From Allocoprococcus sp004560705 (GTDB lineage: Bacteria > Bacillota > Clostridia > Lachnospirales > Lachnospiraceae), in the NCBI RefSeq assembly GCF_052065755.1, contig NZ_JBQHTK010000012.1, positions 12,036 through 76,035 of the forward strand: a stretch of 64,000 bases of DNA, in the 5' to 3' direction. This document shows positions 33,542 to 42,272 of this stretch, in pieces. The position numbers and the translations under genes were made by a program. Within the stretch, counting starts at the first letter, position 1. Every line of letters begins with the position of its first letter. Below the pieces are notes generated by a model that was given only the letters and a program-made list of their open reading frames with translations, was not told the DNA's origin and ran no database searches.

Positions 33542-34969
33542 ATGAAATTCATGAATGCTTTTTCTTTCAGATTATGGATACTGGTCTTTCTTTTGTTAGG
33601 AATCATAATTGCCTATCTGTTGACCTCCTATGCAAACCGCATCACTTATATGGCAGAAGCTTTTACCGAAAGCAGCGAGCCGCTTGCCAATCCTTACCAG
33701 GGCTTTTACCACATCATCGGCTATACCTTGTCCGATGAATATACATCTGCAAATGCTTCTTATCAGACGGATTCTTACACAGCTTCTCTGGCGCTGCTGG
33801 AAATCAATCTGAAAAATTACCGTAAAACCGAAATAAGCGAAACCGGACTCACACAATTCAATGACATTCTGGAAGCCTGGTCACAAGCCCCTTCCAATCC
33901 AAAACTGATCCTCCGTTTTCTTTATGACTGGGATGGCATCGCAGCGGTTACCGAACCGGATTCACTGGATCGGATTCTGACACATATGGATCAGATCAGT
34001 CCACTGGTCAATCAGCATCAGGATCTGATTTACATCATACAAGGGATATTCATAGGAAACTGGGGTGAAATGCATCATTCGCGTTTTATGGATGGCGCTT
34101 CCGTAGGCACGCTCATCCGCCACTTAAATGCTGTCATCGCACCTTCCATCTACCTTTCCGTCCGCACGCCCGCGCAGTGGAGAATGATCAACGATGTGTA
34201 TGATGTCCCCTCGAACTTCCCGGCATTTGGAACAGATGATTCTCTGATGGGAAGACTTGGTCTTTTCAATGACGGGATGCTTGGTTCCGAATCTGACCTT
34301 GGCACATACGGATCGACCGCAAGACGCGATGCCGGTTCTCCGGCTTACCAGGGCACACGAACAGAAGAACTGGAATTCCAGAATCGCTTATGCCGGTATG
34401 TGCCAAACGGCGGCGAAGTCATTTACCAAAGCACACTGAGCACTCTGAACACCTCCGTATCCGCACTTCAGACCATGCATGTCTCTTACCTGAATGCCGA
34501 TTACGACAGCCGCGTTCTGGATAAATGGAGAAATACTCTCTGGACCGGAAAGGATGCTTTTCGTGGATGTGACGGATACCGCTATGTACAGGAACATCTC
34601 GGATATCGCTACCTGATCCAATCCTGCAAGCTCAGGAAATCCGGAGTACTAAGACAGAATTTATCCCTCACGCTGACCCTGCAGAACGTCGGATTTGCCA
34701 ACACACTGAAACCATTTCTAACTTCGATTGTACTAAAAAATGCAGAAACCGGAGAATGTATCAGCGTTCCATTCGGTGCAGATCTTCGAAAGCTCTGCAG
34801 CGGGCAAAAAAAATCTTTCACAGTGAAACTTCCTGTGAAAGATCTGAAACACGGCAGATATCAAATTTATTTTTCTGTAACAGATGAAACAAGCGGGGAA
34901 ATGATTCTGCTGGGGAATAAGAATGAAGCTACAGATGATGGGTATCTGTTAGGGCAGTTGGAGAAGTAA
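33542..34969 (+). CDS. Membrane-anchored DUF4874/DUF4832 protein
   Basis: A 475-residue protein with an N-terminal membrane anchor (LWILVFLLLGIIIAYLLTSY) and the rest outside. The first globular half (YQGFYHIIGYTLSDEY, LRFLYDW, GIFIGNWGEMHHSRF) resembles the TIM-barrel-like DUF4874, the second (EHLGYRYLIQSCKL to the end) DUF4832 with a beta-sandwich. These pairs occur in proteins thought to act on cell-surface or host glycans, but no reaction has been shown to my knowledge. GGAG lies 9 bases before the ATG. Confidence 0.82.
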   Translation: MKFMNAFSFRLWILVFLLLGIIIAYLLTSYANRITYMAEAFTESSEPLANPYQGFYHIIGYTLSDEYTSANASYQTDSYTASLALLEINLKNYRKTEISETGLTQFNDILEAWSQAPSNPKLILRFLYDWDGIAAVTEPDSLDRILTHMDQISPLVNQHQDLIYIIQGIFIGNWGEMHHSRFMDGASVGTLIRHLNAVIAPSIYLSVRTPAQWRMINDVYDVPSNFPAFGTDDSLMGRLGLFNDGMLGSESDLGTYGSTARRDAGSPAYQGTRTEELEFQNRLCRYVPNGGEVIYQSTLSTLNTSVSALQTMHVSYLNADYDSRVLDKWRNTLWTGKDAFRGCDGYRYVQEHLGYRYLIQSCKLRKSGVLRQNLSLTLTLQNVGFANTLKPFLTSIVLKNAETGECISVPFGADLRKLCSGQKKSFTVKLPVKDLKHGRYQIYFSVTDETSGEMILLGNKNEATDDGYLLGQLEK

Positions 34970-35066
34970 GGCATTTCACCAACTGCCCTCGCTTCCTCCG
35001 CTTCTGCCTTCAGTGGAAGCAAGCGAAAATCTGCCGATTGCCGAAATTCACTGATTAGCAAAATAA

Positions 35067-35354
35067 TTAATACTCCCTGGTACTCTTATTTACGAACGGT
35101 CTATATTCCTCCGCAATCTTTATTCCTTTAATGAACTCACATGCTTGTTCATAATAATAATTTACTGCTGTCTGAAATACATTTTCTCTTTTTCCCGCAA
35201 GAATATCTTCGCTAAACGCAATCTCCTGATGATATGGCACCTGCTTGCCTGCAAATACTATATAATTCTTCTGATTTTCCAAATCAACTACTAATTGAGG
35301 TGTATCACCAATCGTAAGAATATTTCCATCTCTCTTAACGTTAATTTTATTCAC
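35067..35354 (-). CDS. Small partner of HipA-like kinase (95 aa)
   Basis: A 95-residue acidic protein starting MNKINVKRDGNILTIGDTPQ and ending EYRPFVNKSTREY. It follows the HipA-like gene by 9 bases and shares its AT-rich composition, so the two are a two-gene unit. I see no helix-turn-helix. In other HipA systems the small partner is usually upstream and DNA-binding, so this one may be an antitoxin of another kind or an accessory subunit. No RBS better than GGTAAGG-like text is visible before the ATG. Confidence 0.6.
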   Translation of the reverse strand: MNKINVKRDGNILTIGDTPQLVVDLENQKNYIVFAGKQVPYHQEIAFSEDILAGKRENVFQTAVNYYYEQACEFIKGIKIAEEYRPFVNKSTREY

Positions 35355-35363
35355 ATTACCACC

Positions 35364-36653
35364 TTACCAATACTTCTCTTTTTTCCAGATTTTCTTTCCT
35401 TGCTGAAATAATTTCAAATACTCTACTTTTTGAACAATCGTCTGTGCAATCTTTTCTGCTCTGTCTGACGGCATATTAGTATATTTTTCCAACAACTCAC
35501 AAACTTCCACAGAAAAGCCATCCAACATATCTAAATCAATAAGCTTCTTATTTTCTACATATCGAAGCAGATCAACTTCTTTCTGACAAAAAGATGTCAC
35601 TCTGATATTCAACAAATTATCTTTTGTAGGAATAATATCATTATTGTAAAACAAGGCATTTCCAGTGTCAAATATAGGTGCCATTGCAACAAGCTTTCTC
35701 TCTCTTGAATCATACAAAAATCCAAAATTATTAAAATGTCTGTCTGTATTCGTCAAGATAAAGTCTATAAGAATCGTATATTCCAATTGTTCACGTACTA
35801 CCTTCTCGTCCATTCCCATCTTAACTGCCTGATGAATCATAGCTTCATATGAAGACATTTCATTCGGTATCTTATAATTTCTAACTAACTGATACGCTGA
35901 CACGAATTCCAACTTTGAAGATGTAAACAACGGACTCAACGAACAGGAAATCTCCTGCTCATCGATTTTTGCTGTTTCAATCTGATAAGGCACATAATTC
36001 TTCCATCCTAATCGTTCATGCAAATGACTGGCAATCAGTTCATTCACAGATTGCTGTCCATAATCATTGGCATTTATTTTTATTAAATATCTGATACCAT
36101 CTCTAATAACCCATTTCTTTTTCATTTCCCCTGTAACCGATGAGGACGGAGAAAATCTTGAAATCTCAGCATCAACATCGATTTTCTCAGAATCCGTCAG
36201 AAGCGAACCAAGGTCGTCTGAAAATGTATTATCATAAAAATTCAATTTTTTCCAGTAAAGCTCTTTTCCCAGAGGCTGCATCCAATAATGATCCGTAAGA
36301 CTAAGCCCATAACCAGATAACATCAAAGCCAGACTGGATTGTTCCTTCAGATAATTCAACACCTGTTGAATCCCTCTTCTGGAATCTGGAATTGCCCTTG
36401 ATCTCCACCAGGTTACAATACTATTGTGATTATCCGCACTGCACCCAACAGGTAATTCTTCCGGTAAATAGATTGCCAGTACCTGCTCTATTTCTCCCGA
36501 ATTCAAATTAATTCGTACCATGCCCACATCCAAATCTTTATGCTTTAACACAAAAAGATTGTTTGGAATAATATCGGAATTGATAACAATCACCTTCCTT
36601 CCTCTACTATGACGAATGCATCGGAATCCATTCTTATCCACACACTCAACCAT
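35364..36653 (-). CDS. HipA-like kinase-domain protein
   Basis: A 429-residue protein whose C-terminal half carries HipA-type kinase features: YLIKINANDYGQQSVNELIA with a probable ATP lysine and glutamate, the catalytic NTDRHFNNFGFLYD and the metal-binding PIFDTGNALFYNN. The N-terminal 170 residues (NHNSIVTWWRSRAIPDSRRG) do not match the usual HipA N-subdomain. Toxic HipA kinases phosphorylate a tRNA synthetase; the target here is unknown. The predicted promoter sits only about 10 bases from the ATG and there is no Shine-Dalgarno site, suggesting weak or leaderless-like translation. Confidence 0.78.
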   Translation of the reverse strand: MVECVDKNGFRCIRHSRGRKVIVINSDIIPNNLFVLKHKDLDVGMVRINLNSGEIEQVLAIYLPEELPVGCSADNHNSIVTWWRSRAIPDSRRGIQQVLNYLKEQSSLALMLSGYGLSLTDHYWMQPLGKELYWKKLNFYDNTFSDDLGSLLTDSEKIDVDAEISRFSPSSSVTGEMKKKWVIRDGIRYLIKINANDYGQQSVNELIASHLHERLGWKNYVPYQIETAKIDEQEISCSLSPLFTSSKLEFVSAYQLVRNYKIPNEMSSYEAMIHQAVKMGMDEKVVREQLEYTILIDFILTNTDRHFNNFGFLYDSRERKLVAMAPIFDTGNALFYNNDIIPTKDNLLNIRVTSFCQKEVDLLRYVENKKLIDLDMLDGFSVEVCELLEKYTNMPSDRAEKIAQTIVQKVEYLKLFQQGKKIWKKEKYW

Positions 36654-36669
36654 TCAGCTATGCATTACC

Positions 36670-36698
36670 ATTATATCAGAATAAATGCCCAAGTCCAA
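36670..36698 (-). promoter_or_regulatory. Promoter of the HipA-like pair
   Basis: Minus strand TTGGAC (36698-36693), a 17-base spacer, TATAAT (36675-36670). The predicted transcript start near 36663 leaves about 10 bases before the ATG at 36653. Confidence 0.68.
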
Positions 36699-36731
36699 GA
36701 GTATGGTGAGAATTGACACTTTACTTCATTA

Positions 36732-37817
36732 CTACTCTTCGTATGATGTAAGGCGTTTCACCAACGTCCCTCGCTCCCCCGCTTTCTTCATAATCGCAGA
36801 AATGGGTGCACGATTCAGTTTCTTATTATTTCTCAGGAAACGCACCAGTGTAGCAACCCACAGAACCGGCCAGAAGACTGCTATTCTCCCCGCCTTTGGG
36901 AAATTAATATGCATCTGATGATGGAATTCTCTCACATAAGCCGCCAGCGAATTTCCTTCCATGCCTACCATACGTTCTGCTTCACTGTAGCCGAATTCTC
37001 CTGCATCCAAGATGTCTCTCAGCAATGCGTCCGTCACGTCCTGCTCTGCCGGATGCTCCGCCGGAACCGGACTCTTCTTTGGATTCAATCCAAGATATCT
37101 CACGCATATAGCCGTTATCGCTTTTGCAAATTCTGCCGTACCGCTCTCGCAGGCCATTTCCCAGAAATCTCTCCGCGCTTTTTCCTCATCACAGTTTTCC
37201 CACAAGACAACCCAGTCACAGAGATTGCGAAGCCCAAATCCACTCCCGACAAAATGCTGCAGCATATGGATCAGCAGATAAAATCCCTGCCATGCCGTCT
37301 CATATGCATACATCTGTAATCCCTGCCATTCTACAAGGTGGACGTGCTGAACACTTTCTTTCTGACACCTTTCCAGATATTGATTCAAATGCTTTTCCTT
37401 AAAAGCTTCCGCCCACGTTGTGTGAAGCTCTACCACTTCATTCTTCCCGGAAACCAGAACGATATGATGGTTCGCATGCCATTTGCCGAAAGATGCGAAA
37501 CCATTGTCTTTCAGAATCCGGACTGCCTTCCCGACATCATTTGCACTTGCTATAAACAGATCCAGATCGGTTGTCTTCCGGTATTCCGGAACCGGGTAAA
37601 ATCTTGCAACCGCACTGCCTTTCATTGTGACAGCAATAATTCCCGCTTTCTCCAAAAGCGCGGTGAGTCTGGAATTCAATACCTGTAATTGAATTCCTTT
37701 GTGCACAGTTTTCGCTGTTTTAAACTGCACAGCAAACCTCGGTTCTTCCGGAATCCTGTCCATCTCCAATACATTCTCAAGCAGTGACAGCACTTCATGA
37801 CGGTCTGCATAAGCCAC
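36732..37817 (-). pseudogene. Nucleotidyltransferase-fold protein, 5'-truncated
   Basis: 361 codons of a family NTP_transf_5-like protein: VTMKGSAVARFYPVPEYRKT then TDLDLFIASANDVGKAVRIL contains the nucleotidyltransferase G-S...D-x-D pattern, and a helical C-terminal half (WEMACESGTAEFAKAITAIC) follows. Relatives carry about 70-100 more N-terminal residues. Here the frame enters from within the neighbouring ATPase relic, and the only start is a GTG at 37817 that overlaps that gene. These proteins often sit in peptide or surface-polymer clusters. I call it truncated rather than intact. Confidence 0.7.
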
Positions 37818-39945
37818 AAGTTGCTGCCATTATCAATTCTTGTGTAAATCCTCTCCTGGAGAAGATATAGTAATGAAATGTTCCATTCTTGCGAAATACC
37901 GAAGCATATCTGCGAATCAGTTCCAATTCCCCGATTCCAATTTTCTCATTTCGATACTTGCAGGAACCTATCAGATACTCATTTCCTTCCACCGGCGTTC
38001 CAACAATATCGATTTGAATTTCTTTTCTGGTTTTTGCATCTGTTCCCCACCACTGTCCAACATTGCTTAACAAAACAGGAAGATTGGATGCATAGCGAAG
38101 CAGATATTCTCGACACATTTTTTCAAAGACCAGCCCCATATAATCCGGATAATACCGTTTTACCGCCTGCTCATAAACCTGCTGCATACGTCCTGCACTG
38201 ATTAGAGACATATTCCTCGGAACAAAACGGTACCAGAAACGGAAGAAATTATCATCAATGCCATAAACTGTTTTCTTTCCAGTCTTTTCTGTAATAGGAG
38301 TTTCTTTCTTCAAAATGCCCAAATCCAACAATACCTTCAAATATTTTGCACACACACCGGATTCAAGTCCTACTTTTGTAGAAATTTCATTTGAACGACT
38401 GGCACCGCCAGCAATAGCAGCAATGACTGAATTATAGATTGCCGGCTCCCGCAACTCTTGTTTTAATAAATTTTCCGGCTCTTCAAACAGATAACTGGAG
38501 ATATTGAACAAATTTTCCAATAGTGCTTCATCTAAATTTTTTTCTACATCAAGCTTGTTGATATAGTGAGGAATACCACCGGTCACACCATATAAAAGTG
38601 CCTGATCCTCTGTCGACAGATCCGGATAAAATGCTGTAATCTCACGGTAAGGCAGTGCCTGTATCTTAAACTGTGCCGTTTGGTGTCCGTAAAGAGGACT
38701 TTCATACCCCAGCACCCGATACTCCATAAAACTCTTGGATGAACCACACAGAATCAAATATAACTGTCCGTCCTGCCACTGATGGTCAATAATATGCTGA
38801 AGGCGTGATGAAAATGATTTCTCAGCCTTTGCCAAATATGGGTACTCATCAATAACAAACACCATACGTTTATGCGATGACATTGTTGTGATTTCTTCCA
38901 AGGCATCCTCATAACAATACCGTTCTTTTCCATCGGATGGGTATAGCTGTCTTTTTACGGTAATGCCGCTGACTTTATAATCACGGATGCTATAGGCACG
39001 GTTCTCTTCGAAAGTCCCTTTTACTTCAAGAACCAGGCTTTTTACAAGTTCCTTCATGCCTTTCATCATGATCACGAACTCATAACCACATTTGTCCATG
39101 TATCGGATATTTTCTTTGCTGAAATATCCTCTGTCAAGTATGAATCCGACATGTTTGTAGCCGTATCCGTTTGCTTTTTCCAGCATCAGCTGAAGCTGTG
39201 AGATATCGACGATGCTTCCGGGATATTCCTCATAAAAAAGCGGCTCTGAATTATTGTGGTCATAAGCAATAGAATAGTTGAGCACCGGCAGACCCTTGTC
39301 ATCTTTTGCATGGCCGTATTCTACAAAATCGATGTCTCCGGCCTGGCAATTCTTATTGGTTGAATCATAGGAAATATAGATCTTTTCTCTGTGATCACGG
39401 GACTGGTTCCACTCGTTTTGAAAAGCGATACTCTGGTCTCTTGTGATACTGTTAATAAAATCAGAGACCTTTGAATCGCTGTATATTTTCATTCCTTTTG
39501 TAAAAAGAGGATGATTATACGCGTAATCCGGATAATACTGTCCGGCATTATTTTCTGCTATGATCGAATAGGCAATCAGATCCAGAAACAAACCGCTGTC
39601 ACGGCCGATCAGTCTGCCGATGATCTCATCCAGATAATATTCAGCAATGATACGACGCAGTACAAGGAATGCCCCGATCCGAAGGCAGCCACTGCGGCAG
39701 GCAGTATCTTTTATTTCCGGAAGCTCCGTGTCCGGAAAATATTTCAGGAAATTTGTATTCGGATACATCATATCCGAATTACCATCCGTGCATTTACCTA
39801 TGGTTGTGTTGATCGGCACTGTGTATTTTTTGCCAGGGTCGTATCTTCGGCCATAGGAATAGTAAATATAAGTAACACCCTTGATTGTTTTTCTTGAAAT
39901 TCCGGACGTGGAATCCGGTATTTTTACCTTGTAATCCAGTTACAT
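37795..39945 (-). pseudogene. IS transposase fused to AAA ATPase remnant
   Basis: The N-terminal 350 residues or so are a DDE transposase of the IS1634-like group (MYPNTNFLKYFPDTELPEIK, ISYDSTNKNCQAGDIDFVEY, GFILDRGYFSKENIRYMDKC). At about ERYCYEDALEEI it becomes an ATPase_2/DUF234 protein that has Walker B VFVIDEYPYL but no Walker A, and its end is cut too. The likely start ATG at 39945 has GGAGGG upstream but is followed at once by TAA where relatives have a lysine codon, leaving CTG as the next codon. Both parts are dead by this reading. It overlaps the truncated nucleotidyltransferase frame. Confidence 0.82.
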
Positions 39946-39954
39946 ACGCCCTCC

Positions 39955-39980
39955 TATAGAGAGTTAATTAACTCTCTATA
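39955..39980. repeat. 26-bp perfect palindrome at the transposase 5' end
   Basis: Perfect palindrome with centre GTTAATTAAC, immediately upstream of the transposase RBS. GAGAGTTAATTA recurs near 40076, so this may be transposase-binding sequence or part of the insertion sequence end. It may also form a strong cruciform or transcription stop for leftward read-through. Confidence 0.6.
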
Positions 39981-40114
39981 ACAATAGCACATTTACCTGG
40001 GAAATGTAAGAAATACAGCCAGTTTTTAGCTTAAAATCAAGGTTTTTGAAAATTTCTAACCCTGTTCTCAGAAACGAGAGTTAATTATCAAGGAAGTTCA
40101 GATTCAAGCAATAT

Positions 40115-40225
40115 ATAATATTAGTAACAGTTCAGCCATGAGAGAGAGCCTTAGCTACATATGCAGCGAGAAAGACTGCGAAGCAGTCGGCTCGAGCTTT
40201 ATGGCTGAACTGTTACTAATATTAT
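40115..40225. mobile_element. MITE-like inverted repeat, about 111 bp
   Basis: 25-bp perfect terminal inverted repeats (40115-40139 and 40201-40225; inner end CAGTTCAGCCAT) enclose 61 bp without a gene. Inside, GACTGCGAAGCAGTC is another perfect hairpin. Structure and lack of coding content suggest a miniature inverted-repeat element. My impression is that similar CAGTTCAGCC repeats are common in Lachnospiraceae, but I cannot verify that here. Confidence 0.6.
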
Positions 40226-40245
40226 CTTTTTTATTTAATCTATTC

Positions 40246-40274
40246 TTGACAATCCTTTTACATGTCTTTATACT
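40246..40274 (+). promoter_or_regulatory. Promoter of the thi operon
   Basis: TTGACA (40246-40251), a 17-base spacer, TATACT (40269-40274). Immediately upstream of the TPP riboswitch. Confidence 0.78.
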
Positions 40275-40289
40275 GAATCTTGTAAATTG

Positions 40290-40426
40290 ATCCGGGGAGC
40301 TTGTGCGCCAGGCTGAGAGGAAGTTCAGAACTTCGACCCGCATACCTGATTTGGATAATGCCAACGTAGGAACAAACGCAAAAGAGCTAAGATCGCGGGA
40401 GAAGCCTATGGCATCTCCCGTTTTTT
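40290..40426 (+). promoter_or_regulatory. TPP riboswitch with terminator
   Basis: The thi-box sequence is clear: GGGGAGCTTGTGCGCC, AGGCTGAGAGG, GACCCGCATACCTGATTTGG and GGATAATGCCAACGTAGG. It is followed by a terminator with a 7-bp stem (CGGGAGA/TCTCCCG, 40396-40420) and TTTTTT. Thiamine pyrophosphate binding should favour termination, shutting off thiSFGHE. Confidence 0.95.
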
Positions 40427-40598
40427 CATGCAATCATTCAAACCGGCAATTTACATTTTACAAATATATACAGGGAACAATTGAGATTGAACCGGCATTA
40501 TGAGTTCATGAAGGGGTGCACCACCACGGGTACATTTCTTTGTGGACTTCTTTTTTTGCAGAATTGACCTTGATTGTTCAGAAAGGAGGATTGCATTC

Positions 40599-40802
40599 AT
40601 GATTCAGATCACAGTCAACGGTTCTAAAGTAGAACTCGAAAATCCGGTCACGGTCACGGAATTCTTAACATCGCGCAATTACACGCTGACCCGGATCGCA
40701 GTGGAATTAAACGGCGCTATTCTTCCTAAATCCGCCTATTCTGCCACAACACTTACGGAAGCGGATACCATGGAAGTTGTAACTTTTGTAGGAGGAGGCT
40801 AG
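40599..40802 (+). CDS. thiS: Sulfur carrier protein ThiS
   Basis: A 67-residue ubiquitin-like sulfur carrier with the essential C-terminal Gly-Gly (TFVGGG). The ThiF enzyme adenylates this end, and a thiocarboxylate then donates sulfur to the thiazole ring. The start at 40599 (MIQITVNGSK) follows AAAGGAGG; upstream codons of the frame lie in the leader. It is first in thiS-thiF-thiG-thiH-thiE under the TPP riboswitch. Confidence 0.94.
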   Translation: MIQITVNGSKVELENPVTVTEFLTSRNYTLTRIAVELNGAILPKSAYSATTLTEADTMEVVTFVGGG

Positions 40803-40808
40803 ATCATT

Positions 40809-41453
40809 ATGAGAGACACGATTATATCGAAAGAAGACATCCATGAGGCTTTAGTAATACGCCATTCTGAAGAAGTGCAGAAGCGCCTTGAGGCGGGCCG
40901 CGTTGCCATCGCAGGGCTCGGCGGTCTGGGTTCCAATGTGGCATTTGCCCTGACGCGTATCGGTGTCGGGCATCTTCATCTCGTCGATTTTGACGTTGTG
41001 GACCTGACCAACTTAAACCGACAGCAATATTTTCTGGAGCATGTCGGAATGCCGAAAACAGAGGCTTTGAAATCCGAGCTTCTGCGCATCAATCCTTATC
41101 TTGATATCGTAACCGATCAGGTACGTGTGACCGAAGAAAATATTGAGATGCTTTTTAATAATGAAGACATTATCTGCGAAGCATTTGATGTGCCGGAATG
41201 CAAGGCCATGCTGGTAAATGGCGTTCTGGAGCATTTTCCGGAGAAAAAACTGGTATCGGCTTCCGGAATGGCGGGGTTTGAGAGCAGTAATCTGATCCAT
41301 ACCCGGCGGGTCCTGCCGAACTTCTATCTCTGCGGAGATGAGGTCACCGAGCCTGCCTACGCGAGGGGGTTAATGGCTCCCCGGGTTGCAATCTGCGCGG
41401 CCCATGAAGCAAATATGATCACGCGCCTGTTACTTGGCGAAGAATGTGTATAA
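40809..41453 (+). CDS. thiF: ThiS adenylyltransferase ThiF
   Basis: A 214-residue E1-like enzyme. The nucleotide-binding motif GLGGLGSNVAFALTRIG is followed by VDFDVVDLTNLNRQQYF, the conserved region that binds ATP and the ThiS tail. It lacks a rhodanese domain and lacks the zinc CxxC pairs seen in some ThiF proteins, giving the short Clostridial form. AGGAGG overlaps the end of thiS. It activates ThiS for sulfur transfer. Confidence 0.9.
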   Translation: MRDTIISKEDIHEALVIRHSEEVQKRLEAGRVAIAGLGGLGSNVAFALTRIGVGHLHLVDFDVVDLTNLNRQQYFLEHVGMPKTEALKSELLRINPYLDIVTDQVRVTEENIEMLFNNEDIICEAFDVPECKAMLVNGVLEHFPEKKLVSASGMAGFESSNLIHTRRVLPNFYLCGDEVTEPAYARGLMAPRVAICAAHEANMITRLLLGEECV

Positions 41454-41483
41454 GAAGAATCGAAACAGAAAGAAGGAAACCTT

Positions 41484-42260
41484 ATGAGTAAGACAAATGA
41501 CAAATTTATCCTCGGAGGACATGAATTCACCTCCCGTTTTATCCTCGGCTCCGGCAAATTTTCGCTGGACCTTGTAAAAGCATGTATCGAGAAGGCGGAT
41601 GCTCAGATCATTACGCTTGCGCTGCGCCGTGCAAATGAGGGCGGTCTCGCCAATATTCTGGACTATATCCCGGATACCGTTACCCTCCTTCCGAACACCT
41701 CCGGCGCCAGAACTGCGGACGAAGCAGTCCGGATCGCCCGCCTTTCCCGCGAAGTGTGCGGAAGTGATTTTGTTAAAATTGAAGTGGTACATGACTCCAA
41801 ATATCTGCTGCCGGACAATTATGAGACTATCAAGGCGACAGAGATTCTCGCAAAAGAAGGTTTTGTCGTAATGCCGTATATGTATCCGGATCTGAATGCC
41901 GCACGTGATCTTGCAAATGCAGGTGCTGCCTGTATCATGCCGCTTGGTTCTCCGATCGGTTCCAACAAAGGTCTTTGCACCAAAGAATTTATCCAGATCC
42001 TGATCAACGAGATCGATCTTCCGATCATTGTCGATGCCGGAATCGGCCGTCCCTCTCAGGCCTGTGAGGCGATGGAAATGGGTGCTGCAGCCGTCATGGC
42101 AAATACCGCGATCGCTACTGCAGGGGATGTACCAGCCATGGCTGAGGCCTTCAAGAAGGCAATCGAAGCGGGCCGAAGCGCTTATCTTTCCGGCATGGGA
42201 AGAACACTCGACAAAGGTGCCAGCGCATCTTCACCGCTGACCGGTTATCTTCAGGATTAG
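41484..42260 (+). CDS. thiG: Thiazole synthase ThiG
   Basis: A 258-residue TIM-barrel enzyme, starting with the conserved FTSRFILGSGKFSLDLVKAC and ending with the phosphate-binding GAAAVMANTAIATAGD motif. The Schiff-base lysine lies in VVHDSKYLLPD by family position. It forms the thiazole ring from deoxyxylulose phosphate, dehydroglycine and thiocarboxylated ThiS. AGAAGG lies 8 bases before the ATG. thiH follows 12 bases later, and the two proteins work together. Confidence 0.95.
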   Translation: MSKTNDKFILGGHEFTSRFILGSGKFSLDLVKACIEKADAQIITLALRRANEGGLANILDYIPDTVTLLPNTSGARTADEAVRIARLSREVCGSDFVKIEVVHDSKYLLPDNYETIKATEILAKEGFVVMPYMYPDLNAARDLANAGAACIMPLGSPIGSNKGLCTKEFIQILINEIDLPIIVDAGIGRPSQACEAMEMGAAAVMANTAIATAGDVPAMAEAFKKAIEAGRSAYLSGMGRTLDKGASASSPLTGYLQD

Positions 42261-42272
42261 GAGGTGCGATTT

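Noticed and set aside
33403..33606. Minus-strand frame of 67 codons upstream of the exporter relic
   Set aside because: It is antisense to the DUF4832 start and lacks an RBS; I could not link it to the missing exporter N-terminus.
40115..40225. Inverted repeat considered as a terminator of the transposase gene
   Set aside because: The transposase runs leftwards, away from it, and no T-run follows either arm at the expected place.
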